Of a stretch of 7,263 nucleotides of DNA, positions 1-6,850 are shown piece by piece (position 1 is the first letter of the stretch; each line of letters begins with the position of its first letter). Origin of the DNA: Bacteroidales bacterium (GTDB taxonomy: Bacteria > Bacteroidota > Bacteroidia > Bacteroidales > VadinHA17); assembly GCA_003155705.1 (NCBI GenBank), contig PMEC01000194.1:236-7498 (forward strand), written 5' to 3'. A program made the position numbers and the translations under genes. The notes under the pieces are model-generated. The model saw only the letters and a list, made by a program, of their open reading frames with translations. It ran no database searches and was not told the origin of the DNA.

Positions 1-492
1 AAAGCTTTGCTTTTCAGCCCTGAAAAAATTCTACAGGAAGAGGCAGCACATCTTATCAGCAGAACCGATAAAAATCTTATTAATGAAGTCATTAACAGAT
101 TACCCCATCTTAATGCGAACCTGATCGGTGAGATTATCGCCGGCAATCTTCCCGCTTCTGAGTTTATATTTGAAAAAGTTAAGTTCCTGTCCCAAATATT
201 TCATGATATCCCCAATGATGAACTGATCTTACTTGCTGGTTTTATGAAATATTACAGTACTACCGATTTATCTGTCTTAAAAGAAATTCAAGACTCAATT
301 TTCTGGAAACTGACTTCAGATTATTCAGTGGATGATGTTTCTACCGTTTCCCAAAACAACCTGGTTGAATATATTAATCAACATGTTGCTTCTGATGCTT
401 TCTTTTATCTCCTTCCGCTCAAAGTAATTGAAGATTTTCGGAATTTCTATCCTGAAGATGCATTTCGAGTATTCAATTATCTTGATAAATAA
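1..492 (+). CDS. C-terminal part of an unrecognised helical (HEAT-like) protein
   Basis: The frame is open from the first base, so the start lies upstream and only the last 163 codons are seen (stop TAA 490-492). A TTG at position 7 could be read as a start, but nothing supports it: the phrase around it (LFSPEKILQEEAAHLI) looks like the middle of a HEAT-type helix pair. The rest is predicted helical, soluble and acidic, with no membrane segment or clear catalytic motif. The stretch FEKVKFLSQIFHDIPNDEL resembles the lead-in helix of cyclic-nucleotide-binding domains that follow HEAT repeats in some Bacteroidota transporter-like proteins, but the glycine-rich core of a cNMP fold is not visible, so this is only a weak hypothesis. 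It lies 26 bp upstream of the phosphatase gene and is co-directional, so it may belong to the same transcript. The coding call is firm; the function is unknown. Confidence 0.75.
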   Translation, partial: KALLFSPEKILQEEAAHLISRTDKNLINEVINRLPHLNANLIGEIIAGNLPASEFIFEKVKFLSQIFHDIPNDELILLAGFMKYYSTTDLSVLKEIQDSIFWKLTSDYSVDDVSTVSQNNLVEYINQHVASDAFFYLLPLKVIEDFRNFYPEDAFRVFNYLDK

Positions 493-518
493 TTAATCCA
501 TGATCCCTAAATAACCTG

Positions 519-2639
519 ATGACCTCAAGAAGAACCACTATATTCCGACAGCTAATCTTCAATATTGTAATTCCTACGCTATTGGCTCTTCTTATTGTTG
601 CGATTTATAATTTCTACAACACAAGATCTATAATTTCCAAAGGGAATGATGAAAAGAACACTATTATTTCAAAAGAGATAACTAAAATACTTAAATTCCA
701 GGATATTGCCTTTAATCTTATCGATGGGGAACTTAACATAAGATTTAAAGAATTGAGTGCTGCTCTAGTTAATGAATATTTTGCAAATACTGCAAATATT
801 AAAAATGTTGATCTGATATCTTTACGGCATAAATTGGGAATGGATTCTCTGAACGAAGATATTTATATAATTGCTTCAGATGGTTTGATTATCAATTCTA
901 CTTTTAAACAAGATCTGGGTAAGAATATGTTTGACTTTGGACCAGATACTAAAAATTACCTGCAGGGAGTCTTTAAATCCGGACAATTTGATTCTCCTAT
1001 ATTTGCAGTTGAGAGTGATACAAAAAGAATAAAAAAATACTCTTACCAGCCAACTAAAGATGGAAAATATATAATAGAGCTTGGGGCTTATTCAAAAAAA
1101 GCTGATAATATCATTCAGGCAATTGAAGTTTCCAAGAATCAGTTGAAAATTGAAACCCCCGGAATTATTGATGTTGAATTATTCATGAAAGCTGATGTTA
1201 TTTTCTGTATGAACAAAGATGTCCTGCCCCTGGAAAATCAGTCAGATACTCTTCTAAGATCATTTCAGGATAAAAGGACAATCAGTTTTATTGAACGTAA
1301 CGGGAAATTTTGGTATCAGTACCAGTATATTTATATGGTAAGGTCGAGTACCAGCGACAGCTCGGATATTGAAGTTATTGAAAATCTTAAGGAAATCTCG
1401 GGTATTAAAGATAGTTCAAGAATTCAGGATAAACCCATTTCCAATCTTTATAAGGATTCTGTAATACGAATAATTTCTGACCGCACAGCTCAGAAAGCTT
1501 TGTTTAAGATTGAGGCAACCAAGTTTATTATAGTATTTGTCTTTACTATACTAATGCTCTCATTCCTTATTTACAGGAAAACCAGGCAGATAACCCTGCC
1601 TATTATTAAACTGGTTGAAAATGTGGACAGAATAACAAATGGCAACCTGCGGGAAAGGGCGGAAGTTTTGGGGAATAATGAAATTACAAGATTGTCTGAG
1701 AAGTTCAATATGATGATTGCCCAGCTCGAAAGTTATTATTACGAACTTGAAGAAAAAGTAAAAGAGAGAACGCTTAAAATTGAGAAGCAGAAGGAAGAGC
1801 TCTCCAAACAGAGAGATGTTCTGGCTGAAAAAAACACCCAGTTAAATGAGGCATACCTCGAAATTGAAGAGCAGAAGAAACATATAATGGACAGTATCTA
1901 TTATGCACGCAGAATCCAGACAGCAATTCTTCCTTCATTTGCATTGCTCAATTCCAAATTGAAAAACTACTTTATATTCTACATGCCCAAAGATATAGTC
2001 AGCGGAGATTTTTACTGGATGGCTGAGGCCGAAAACAAAGTAATGATTGCAGCTGTAGATTGCACTGGTCATGGTGTGCCGGGAGCTTTCATGTCTATTG
2101 TGGGGTTTAACCAGCTGAATAATGCCGTGCAGGTAAAACAGGCAAGAAAAGCCTCTGACATACTTGACGAGCTTAATAAGGGTGTTATCAATACTTTAAA
2201 TGAAAATACCGGTGATTCTTCTATAAAAGATGGTATGGATATGACTCTCTGTGTTTTCGACTTTCAAGCCAAAAAAGTCGATTTTGCCGGCGCCAACAAC
2301 CCCATTATTTTAATCAGGGATAATACACCAGTGAAATACAAGGGAGACCGGTTCCCTATCGGAGCATTTGTTGATAACAAGATAGTTTCATTCACGAACA
2401 ATGAAATAAATATTGAGAAGGGAGATATAATTTATCTTTTTTCTGATGGTTACGCTGACCAGTTCGGAGGACCTGATAACAAGAAGTTTTTCATCAAAAG
2501 ATTTGAAGATCTTCTTTTAGAGATTCATAATAATCCTCTTGAAGAACAGAAGGAGTTGTTAAAGACAACACTTTTTAACTGGATGGGCGCTAATGAACAG
2601 GTTGATGATGTGCTTGTAATTGGAGTAAAAATACAGTAA
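519..2639 (+). CDS. Membrane sensor serine/threonine phosphatase, Cache-like + HAMP + SpoIIE (PP2C-type)
   Basis: Likely a metal-dependent phosphoserine/phosphothreonine phosphatase switched by an extracytoplasmic signal. Order of parts in 706 residues: membrane helix about 13-31; periplasmic region 32-334 with Cache-like phrases (IYIIASDGLIINST at 115-128; KYIIELGAY at 183-191); membrane helix about 336-352; HAMP about 353-405; charged coiled coil about 402-458; switch helix YARRIQTAILP at 462-472; SpoIIE domain about 480-706. The PP2C metal-site motifs look intact: SGDFYW (D497), DCTGHGVPGAF (D514), FSDGYAD (D643) and QVDDVLV (D696/D697). The length is normal for this architecture. The start is fixed by an in-frame TGA at 501-503, leaving ATG 519 as the first Met; no Shine-Dalgarno is evident. 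In RsbU-like systems the substrate is a phosphorylated STAS anti-sigma antagonist, but no STAS or RsbW-type kinase gene is visible here, so the target is unknown. It lies 18 bp before the STAND gene, suggesting co-expression. Confidence 0.93.
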   Translation: MTSRRTTIFRQLIFNIVIPTLLALLIVAIYNFYNTRSIISKGNDEKNTIISKEITKILKFQDIAFNLIDGELNIRFKELSAALVNEYFANTANIKNVDLISLRHKLGMDSLNEDIYIIASDGLIINSTFKQDLGKNMFDFGPDTKNYLQGVFKSGQFDSPIFAVESDTKRIKKYSYQPTKDGKYIIELGAYSKKADNIIQAIEVSKNQLKIETPGIIDVELFMKADVIFCMNKDVLPLENQSDTLLRSFQDKRTISFIERNGKFWYQYQYIYMVRSSTSDSSDIEVIENLKEISGIKDSSRIQDKPISNLYKDSVIRIISDRTAQKALFKIEATKFIIVFVFTILMLSFLIYRKTRQITLPIIKLVENVDRITNGNLRERAEVLGNNEITRLSEKFNMMIAQLESYYYELEEKVKERTLKIEKQKEELSKQRDVLAEKNTQLNEAYLEIEEQKKHIMDSIYYARRIQTAILPSFALLNSKLKNYFIFYMPKDIVSGDFYWMAEAENKVMIAAVDCTGHGVPGAFMSIVGFNQLNNAVQVKQARKASDILDELNKGVINTLNENTGDSSIKDGMDMTLCVFDFQAKKVDFAGANNPIILIRDNTPVKYKGDRFPIGAFVDNKIVSFTNNEINIEKGDIIYLFSDGYADQFGGPDNKKFFIKRFEDLLLEIHNNPLEEQKELLKTTLFNWMGANEQVDDVLVIGVKIQ

Positions 2640-2657
2640 GGTTTTATATTTTGAATT

Positions 2658-5600
2658 ATGGGACCAAACTTAAAAACAGAAAAATTTAATCCGTTTCCAG
2701 GATTAAGACCTTTTTTACCGGAAGAGAGCGATCTTTTTTTCGGACGGGAAGCAGAAAGTGAGGAGGTCCTCAAAAAGCTCCTGAAAAACAGATTTATAAC
2801 GGTTATCGGTGCCTCAGGCAGTGGTAAATCTTCGCTGATTTATTGCGGGGTTTTACCCAGGGTGAAAAAGCTCGGAGATAATAATTCTTCGTGGAGAATC
2901 ATAACATTCAGACCCGGTAACGATCCGATCGGTAATCTCACGGAAGCCTTTGTCAGGAATTTTTCCGGAGAAGATAAGGGCAACGTAGATAAACAGACCG
3001 TTTCTACCCTGCTGAATTCAGGTCCGGATGGTATTTCAAAGGTTGTAAATACCCTTTTGGAGAATAAAAAGGACAAGGTTCTTATACTGGTTGACCAGTT
3101 TGAGGAACTCTTCAGATATGAGGCTGCAGGGACAGATGTTAAACACGAGCAAAGCGCTACAGAATTCGTGAGACTGATTGAGGAGGCAGCCAGTCAGACA
3201 GAAACTGACGTTTATACTATAATTACAATGCGTTCCGATTTTATTGGGGAATGTGCACATTTTCAGGTATTTACACAGTTGATAAATAACAGTAACTACC
3301 TTGTTCCACACATGAACAAGGAAAATTACAGAGCTGCCATCGAAGGTCCTGTAAAATATGCGGGAGCTACTATTGACCCAAAGCTGGTGGAAACTCTTCT
3401 TAATGATATTGGAGATCAGACCGACCAGCTGCCTGTACTCCAGCATGCACTGATGAGGACATGGGCTCATTGGCAGGAGTTGGATGAACCCGACAAACCG
3501 ATAACATATTCCGATTATGATTCCGTCGGAACGATGAGTGATGCAATGTCAAGGCACGCTAATGAAGCCTTCGAGGAACTTAGTCAGAGAGGAAAAGAAC
3601 TCTGCGAAAAAATTTTTAAAACGATAACAGAAAAGGGCGCTGACAATAAAGGGATCAGACACCCTTCAAGCGTTAGAGCAATTAAATCAATAGTTCAATG
3701 TACCAGTGAAGAATTATTTGAAGTTATTGAGAAATTCCGGATTACAGAACGCTCTTTTCTTACTCCTCGGGAGAATGTTCCGCTCACTGACGATTCTGTG
3801 ATTGACCTTTCACACGAAAGTCTTATGCGTTTGTGGGACAGGCTTAAAGCCTGGGTTGATGATGAGGCATCCTCTGTACAGATGTATCTTCGTCTTTCTG
3901 AAGCATCAGCAATGTACCAGCAGGGCAAGACAACTCTTTGGAGACCTCCCGATCTTCTGATTGCAATTAACTGGCGTGAAAAGCATAAGCCAACATTAAC
4001 CTGGGCTGAGAGATATGACCCGGCCTATGAAAGAGCCATGGTCTACCTTCGTACCAGTGAAAAGGAGTATCTGGCAGAGGAGGATAATAAGATAATGCTG
4101 CAGAAACGACAGTTGAAAAGAGCAAGGATCGTTTTAATGATTGTCGGTACTGCAGCGATTATTTCACTCGGATTCATGCTTTTTGCTTTTGTTCAGAAGA
4201 TCCAGGCTGACGCGCAAAAAGTACTTGCAGATCAGCAGAGGGTTCAGGCTGAAATTCAGAAACACAAGGCTGATTCATCGGCAATTGTTGCCACGCATGA
4301 AAAAGTACTTGCTGATTCAAGTGCAGTCGTGGCAACAACTAATGCTGAGTTAGCTGAAAAACAAAGAAAACTAGCTGATAGTTCAAAGCTGGAAGCAATA
4401 AAAAATGCAAATACTGCAAATATACAGAGAAAACTAGCCCAAGTACAGTCTGATTCAGCGACAAAAGCAAGAACCAGAGCTCAGAATAGTGAAAAGGATG
4501 CTATAGCACAAAAGATTGAAGCCCTTCGCCAAAAGGTGCTCGCTATTGGTAAGTCAATGTCAATCAAATCAATGCAGGTACAGGGACAGAAAGATCTTCA
4601 GACTTTGCTGGCATATCAGGCATATTTATTTAATAAAAATAATAAAGGAAATCCAAATGATGCTGATATCTTTTCAGGTTTGTACAATGTTGCTAAACAA
4701 TATGGAAACATAAACTATAAAGTATTCAAGGGCCATACTGGTCAAATAAGGAGCATTGCTTTCATTCCCGGTAAAAGAGAGTTTTACACATCCGGCGCTG
4801 ATTCAGCAGGAAATAACAAAGTCTTAAAGTGGAATCTCGATGGCAAGGACAAGATTTTCCAGGTAATCTACTCATCCGCTGAAATTGTTGAAGTATTATC
4901 TGTAAGTCCTGATGCCGCATGGCTGGCATGTGGCAGCGACAACTCAGTTATTAAAATGATCCCACTGAAAAACAATAGTACAGGTTATGAACTTAAAGGA
5001 CATACAAGTATAATTAAATCTCTTGTTTTCTCCTTCGACAGCAAGTACCTTTATTCTGCCTCGCTTGATGGGAAAGTGCTGAAATGGGATCTTTCTGCCA
5101 GAACCTCTAAAAACGTTACGACAGAAGCCACCCAGATTAATTCGATTGATATATCTTCAAATGGAAATTATCTGGCAGGGGTAAGCAAAGACGGCAAGGC
5201 TCTGGTATGGAATCCGGAAAAAACAACCGATGTTTTCAGGCCGCCTACTGCAGACGGGAAAGTAATTAAGACAGTCAGATTCAAACCTGATGAAAATATC
5301 CTGGCTGTTGGATACACGGATGGTTACGTCGAATTATGGGACATTTCAGCCAGGAAAAGGATTTCTGAGATCAAAGCCCATACTGCAGCTGTAAATGATA
5401 TCCGGTTCAACAAGACCAAAAACATCTCCCAGATGGCAACAGCCAGTAATGACGGAACGCTAAAAATCTGGGATACAAGTGACCTGACCACTCCTCCAAT
5501 TAATTTCAATGACATGGCGGATTTTGTATTGGTTATAGGATTCAGTCCTGATGGACAGCTGATTGTTTCCGGAACGTATGGAGAAAAAGAACGTGTTAAC

Positions 5601-5768
5601 CTGGTTGGCCGTCCTACTCATGTTGATTTACTGGCACAAGACATATGCTCATCACTGACAAGGAATCTTACTCAGGATGAATGGTCAACTTATGTGGGCA
5701 AGGATGTGGCTTATGAAAAGACCTGTTCCGATAAGGAATATAATATTAAGGTAAATGTAATCAAATAA
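2658..5768 (+). CDS. nSTAND1 ATPase with transmembrane helix, Ala-heptad stalk and seven-bladed WD40 propeller
   Basis: A 1036-residue STAND-class NTPase; such proteins usually act as ligand-sensing, ATP-driven oligomerising switches. The nSTAND1 opening NPFPGLRPF (11-19) and FFGRE (27-31) is followed by Walker A GASGSGKSS (51-59, K57), Walker B VLILVDQFEEL (141-151, D146), a sensor-like Arg in TMRSDF (R192), DQLPVLQHAL (256-265) and the closing LSHESLMRLW (384-393). A conserved-looking region follows (LWRPPDL, 427-433; RYDPAYERA, 452-460). A single membrane helix (about 490-512) is preceded by KRQLKRAR, predicting a cytoplasmic ATPase and a periplasmic C-terminus. Then come an Ala-heptad helix (517-629), a linker (LLAYQAYLFN, 650-659), seven WD40-type blades (about 688-980) and a tail with LTQDEW. 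An in-frame TGA at 2652-2654 fixes the ATG start. There is no N-terminal effector domain such as caspase, TIR or CHAT. Architecture is confident; the biological output is unknown. Confidence 0.93.
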   Translation: MGPNLKTEKFNPFPGLRPFLPEESDLFFGREAESEEVLKKLLKNRFITVIGASGSGKSSLIYCGVLPRVKKLGDNNSSWRIITFRPGNDPIGNLTEAFVRNFSGEDKGNVDKQTVSTLLNSGPDGISKVVNTLLENKKDKVLILVDQFEELFRYEAAGTDVKHEQSATEFVRLIEEAASQTETDVYTIITMRSDFIGECAHFQVFTQLINNSNYLVPHMNKENYRAAIEGPVKYAGATIDPKLVETLLNDIGDQTDQLPVLQHALMRTWAHWQELDEPDKPITYSDYDSVGTMSDAMSRHANEAFEELSQRGKELCEKIFKTITEKGADNKGIRHPSSVRAIKSIVQCTSEELFEVIEKFRITERSFLTPRENVPLTDDSVIDLSHESLMRLWDRLKAWVDDEASSVQMYLRLSEASAMYQQGKTTLWRPPDLLIAINWREKHKPTLTWAERYDPAYERAMVYLRTSEKEYLAEEDNKIMLQKRQLKRARIVLMIVGTAAIISLGFMLFAFVQKIQADAQKVLADQQRVQAEIQKHKADSSAIVATHEKVLADSSAVVATTNAELAEKQRKLADSSKLEAIKNANTANIQRKLAQVQSDSATKARTRAQNSEKDAIAQKIEALRQKVLAIGKSMSIKSMQVQGQKDLQTLLAYQAYLFNKNNKGNPNDADIFSGLYNVAKQYGNINYKVFKGHTGQIRSIAFIPGKREFYTSGADSAGNNKVLKWNLDGKDKIFQVIYSSAEIVEVLSVSPDAAWLACGSDNSVIKMIPLKNNSTGYELKGHTSIIKSLVFSFDSKYLYSASLDGKVLKWDLSARTSKNVTTEATQINSIDISSNGNYLAGVSKDGKALVWNPEKTTDVFRPPTADGKVIKTVRFKPDENILAVGYTDGYVELWDISARKRISEIKAHTAAVNDIRFNKTKNISQMATASNDGTLKIWDTSDLTTPPINFNDMADFVLVIGFSPDGQLIVSGTYGEKERVNLVGRPTHVDLLAQDICSSLTRNLTQDEWSTYVGKDVAYEKTCSDKEYNIKVNVIK
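4125..4193 (+). other. Predicted transmembrane helix separating ATPase from stalk and propeller
   Basis: Residues about 490-512 of the STAND protein form the only long uncharged hydrophobic stretch (IVLMIVGTAAIISLGFMLF at 491-509). The upstream flank is strongly basic (KRQLKRAR at 483-490). By the positive-inside rule the N-terminal ATPase is cytoplasmic and everything after is periplasmic. There is no N-terminal signal peptide, so this helix would act as an internal signal anchor. Confidence 0.85.
4206..4544 (+). repeat. Perfect alanine heptad array encoding a long periplasmic helix
   Basis: Alanine recurs at exactly every seventh residue at 517, 524, 531, 538, 545, 552, 559, 566, 573, 580, 587, 594, 601, 608, 615, 622 and 629: 17 positions, 16 full heptads, no skips. 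The residue before Ala is often Leu or Val; the residues after are polar, with ADSS at 538, 552 and 573. Proline and glycine are absent, as expected of an unbroken helix. At DNA level the unit is 21 bp and largely diverged, but traces of duplication remain: a 13-bp match at 4216-4228 and 4300-4312 (84 bp apart, four units), and gctgattca at 4269 and 4311. Confidence 0.9.
4719..5597 (+). repeat. Seven WD40-type repeats (beta-propeller)
   Basis: Blades in approximate residues of the STAND protein: 688-728 (KGHTGQIRSIAF, LKWNL), 731-770 (weak, VLSVSPDAAWLACGSDNSVI), 778-815 (KGHTSIIKSLVF, LKWDL), 818-855 (INSIDISSNGNYLAGVSKDG, LVWN), 859-899 (IKTVRFKPDENILAVGYTDG, ELWD), 901-941 (KAHTAAVNDIRF, LKIWD) and 944-980 (GFSPDGQLIVSGTYG, with no WD). 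GH/AH and WD-type signatures are clearest in blades 1, 3 and 6. Seven units fit a closed propeller. Propellers bind other proteins or ligands; here it is predicted to be periplasmic and is the likely sensing module. Confidence 0.85.
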
Positions 5769-5782
5769 AGATAATATAGGAA

Positions 5783-6847
5783 ATGAAAACCCCTAATCCA
5801 AATCGTATGTTTTTACGTTATCTTTTTACAGTCCTGTTTCTTATTATTGCGGCTTCACTTTATTCCCAGGAAGCAGGTACATGTGCTGAGAAACTGAAAA
5901 CTGCACAGTCATTGTTTAGTAAAGGGCAGGTTGAACAGATTCCTTCCCTACTAAAAGAATGTATGAAATCGGGATTTAAAAAGGAAGAAGAGCTGACCGC
6001 TTATAAGTTACTTATTCAGACATTTCTCCTGAATGATAAGCTGGAGCAGGCAGATTCGACTATGTTTGAATTCCTTAAGAATAATCCTGAATACCAGTTG
6101 AGTCCGACTGATCATTCGAGCTTTGTTTACCTTTTCAACAGTTTTAAGGTCAAGCCTGTTGTTCAGATCAGCATTCATGCCGGTACTAATGTGCCTTTTC
6201 TGACATTTGTAGTTCCTCACCTTACTTCAGGGGAACAGAGTAAATCAAAATTCACCAGCAATATTGGCAATTTGTTCTTCTCGGCTGAATCAAGGTTCAA
6301 AGTTACAAACAAGCTGGAGTTAGGTTTTGAAGTAGGGTTTTCACAAATGAAGTTCAACAACAAAATCAATAATATAACCGGATCTGCTGTTATAAACTAT
6401 GCTGAATCGCAACAGCGGATTGAACTTCCCCTTTTCGCACTTTATAATTTCACCTCTTTTGGAAAACTTACCCTGTATGGACGTGCCGGATTTGGGGCAG
6501 CTTATGATCTTGGGGTAACCGCTATTGCTAGTTCTGCTCCAACCGACCCGGCTAATAAAAGCAGCCGGACAGGGCAAAGTCTTAACAGGAAAGATTCCAG
6601 AGTGCAGATTGATTGCTTTGGACAGCTTGGTGCCGGGTTAAAATACAAAATATCAAGAGGATTCTTCTTTGTTGAATTAAGATCAAATTTAGGTATATTT
6701 GATCAGAATGTTACCGGTGGACAAACAACAGTTCCTGTCCTGGATTTCTATTATGCCTGGCATGATCCTGATTTCAGGCTTAATGCGTGTAATATCAACG
6801 TCGGATACACCTACATTTTCTATAAACCCTCAAAAAGAAAGGAGTAG
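5783..6847 (+). CDS. Outer-membrane beta-barrel protein with N-terminal helical (TPR-like) domain
   Basis: A 354-residue exported protein. The signal peptide has a hydrophobic core at about 10-27 and a probable cleavage near SLYSQ/EAG (after residue 29). Residues about 33-120 are helical and TPR-like: CAEKLKTAQSLFSKGQ, then LLKECMKSGFKKEEEL, then AYKLLIQTFLLNDKLEQAD, with a possible disulfide C34-C60. From about 125 to the end, alternating polar/hydrophobic strands with aromatic girdles suggest a small barrel of perhaps 8-10 strands of the PorT/OMP_b-brl type (ISIHAGTNVPF, LELGFEVGFSQMKF, LTLYGRAGFGAAYDLG, GQLGAGLKYKI, FFFVELRSNLGIF, INVGYTYIFY). The last strand ends in aromatics, then a short basic tail. 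An in-frame TAG at 5777-5779 makes ATG 5783 the first start; ATG 5807 is an alternative that would still keep the signal core. The gene lies 14 bp after the STAND gene. Its exact role is not recognisable. Confidence 0.88.
   Translation: MKTPNPNRMFLRYLFTVLFLIIAASLYSQEAGTCAEKLKTAQSLFSKGQVEQIPSLLKECMKSGFKKEEELTAYKLLIQTFLLNDKLEQADSTMFEFLKNNPEYQLSPTDHSSFVYLFNSFKVKPVVQISIHAGTNVPFLTFVVPHLTSGEQSKSKFTSNIGNLFFSAESRFKVTNKLELGFEVGFSQMKFNNKINNITGSAVINYAESQQRIELPLFALYNFTSFGKLTLYGRAGFGAAYDLGVTAIASSAPTDPANKSSRTGQSLNRKDSRVQIDCFGQLGAGLKYKISRGFFFVELRSNLGIFDQNVTGGQTTVPVLDFYYAWHDPDFRLNACNINVGYTYIFYKPSKRKE
6838..6844 (+). promoter_or_regulatory. Shine-Dalgarno-like site for the lipoprotein gene
   Basis: The sequence aaaggag ends six bases before ATG 6851 and lies inside the last codons of the barrel gene. 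It is notable because the other starts in this window lack a good Shine-Dalgarno, as is usual in Bacteroidota. It may instead reflect only Lys/Glu codons (the barrel ends KRKE), so its use for initiation is not proven. Confidence 0.45.
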
Positions 6848-6850
6848 GAT

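Noticed and set aside
7..492. TTG at position 7 as the real start of the first gene
   Set aside because: The frame is open through the window edge and the sequence at this point is mid-domain; it is more likely the C-terminal piece of a longer gene.
2645..2653. Possible Bacteroidota -7 promoter element (TAnnTTTG) before the STAND gene
   Set aside because: The sequence tatattttg has three instead of two bases between TA and TTTG, no clear -33 TTTG partner was seen, and it ends four bases before the ATG.
3036..3470. Open reverse-strand frame of 144 codons inside the STAND gene
   Set aside because: It is antisense to the well-supported ATPase region, has no recognisable domain and has Cys-rich, low-plausibility composition; other reverse frames (for example 2525-2773, 6341-6577) are similar shadows.
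4141..4353. Second forward frame overlapping the membrane helix and stalk
   Set aside because: It is an out-of-frame shadow; the in-frame protein has a continuous membrane helix and perfect heptads. The same holds for 4516-4713.
783..4423. A 17-bp match, gcaaatactgcaaatat, at 783-799 and 4407-4423
   Set aside because: Both copies encode an ANTANI-like peptide in unrelated contexts, are far apart and AT-rich; this looks like chance rather than a mobile or regulatory repeat.
6845..6850. Read-through of TAG fusing the barrel and the lipoprotein
   Set aside because: The downstream gene has its own complete lipoprotein signal peptide and a plausible ribosome site, so a fusion would make no topological sense.
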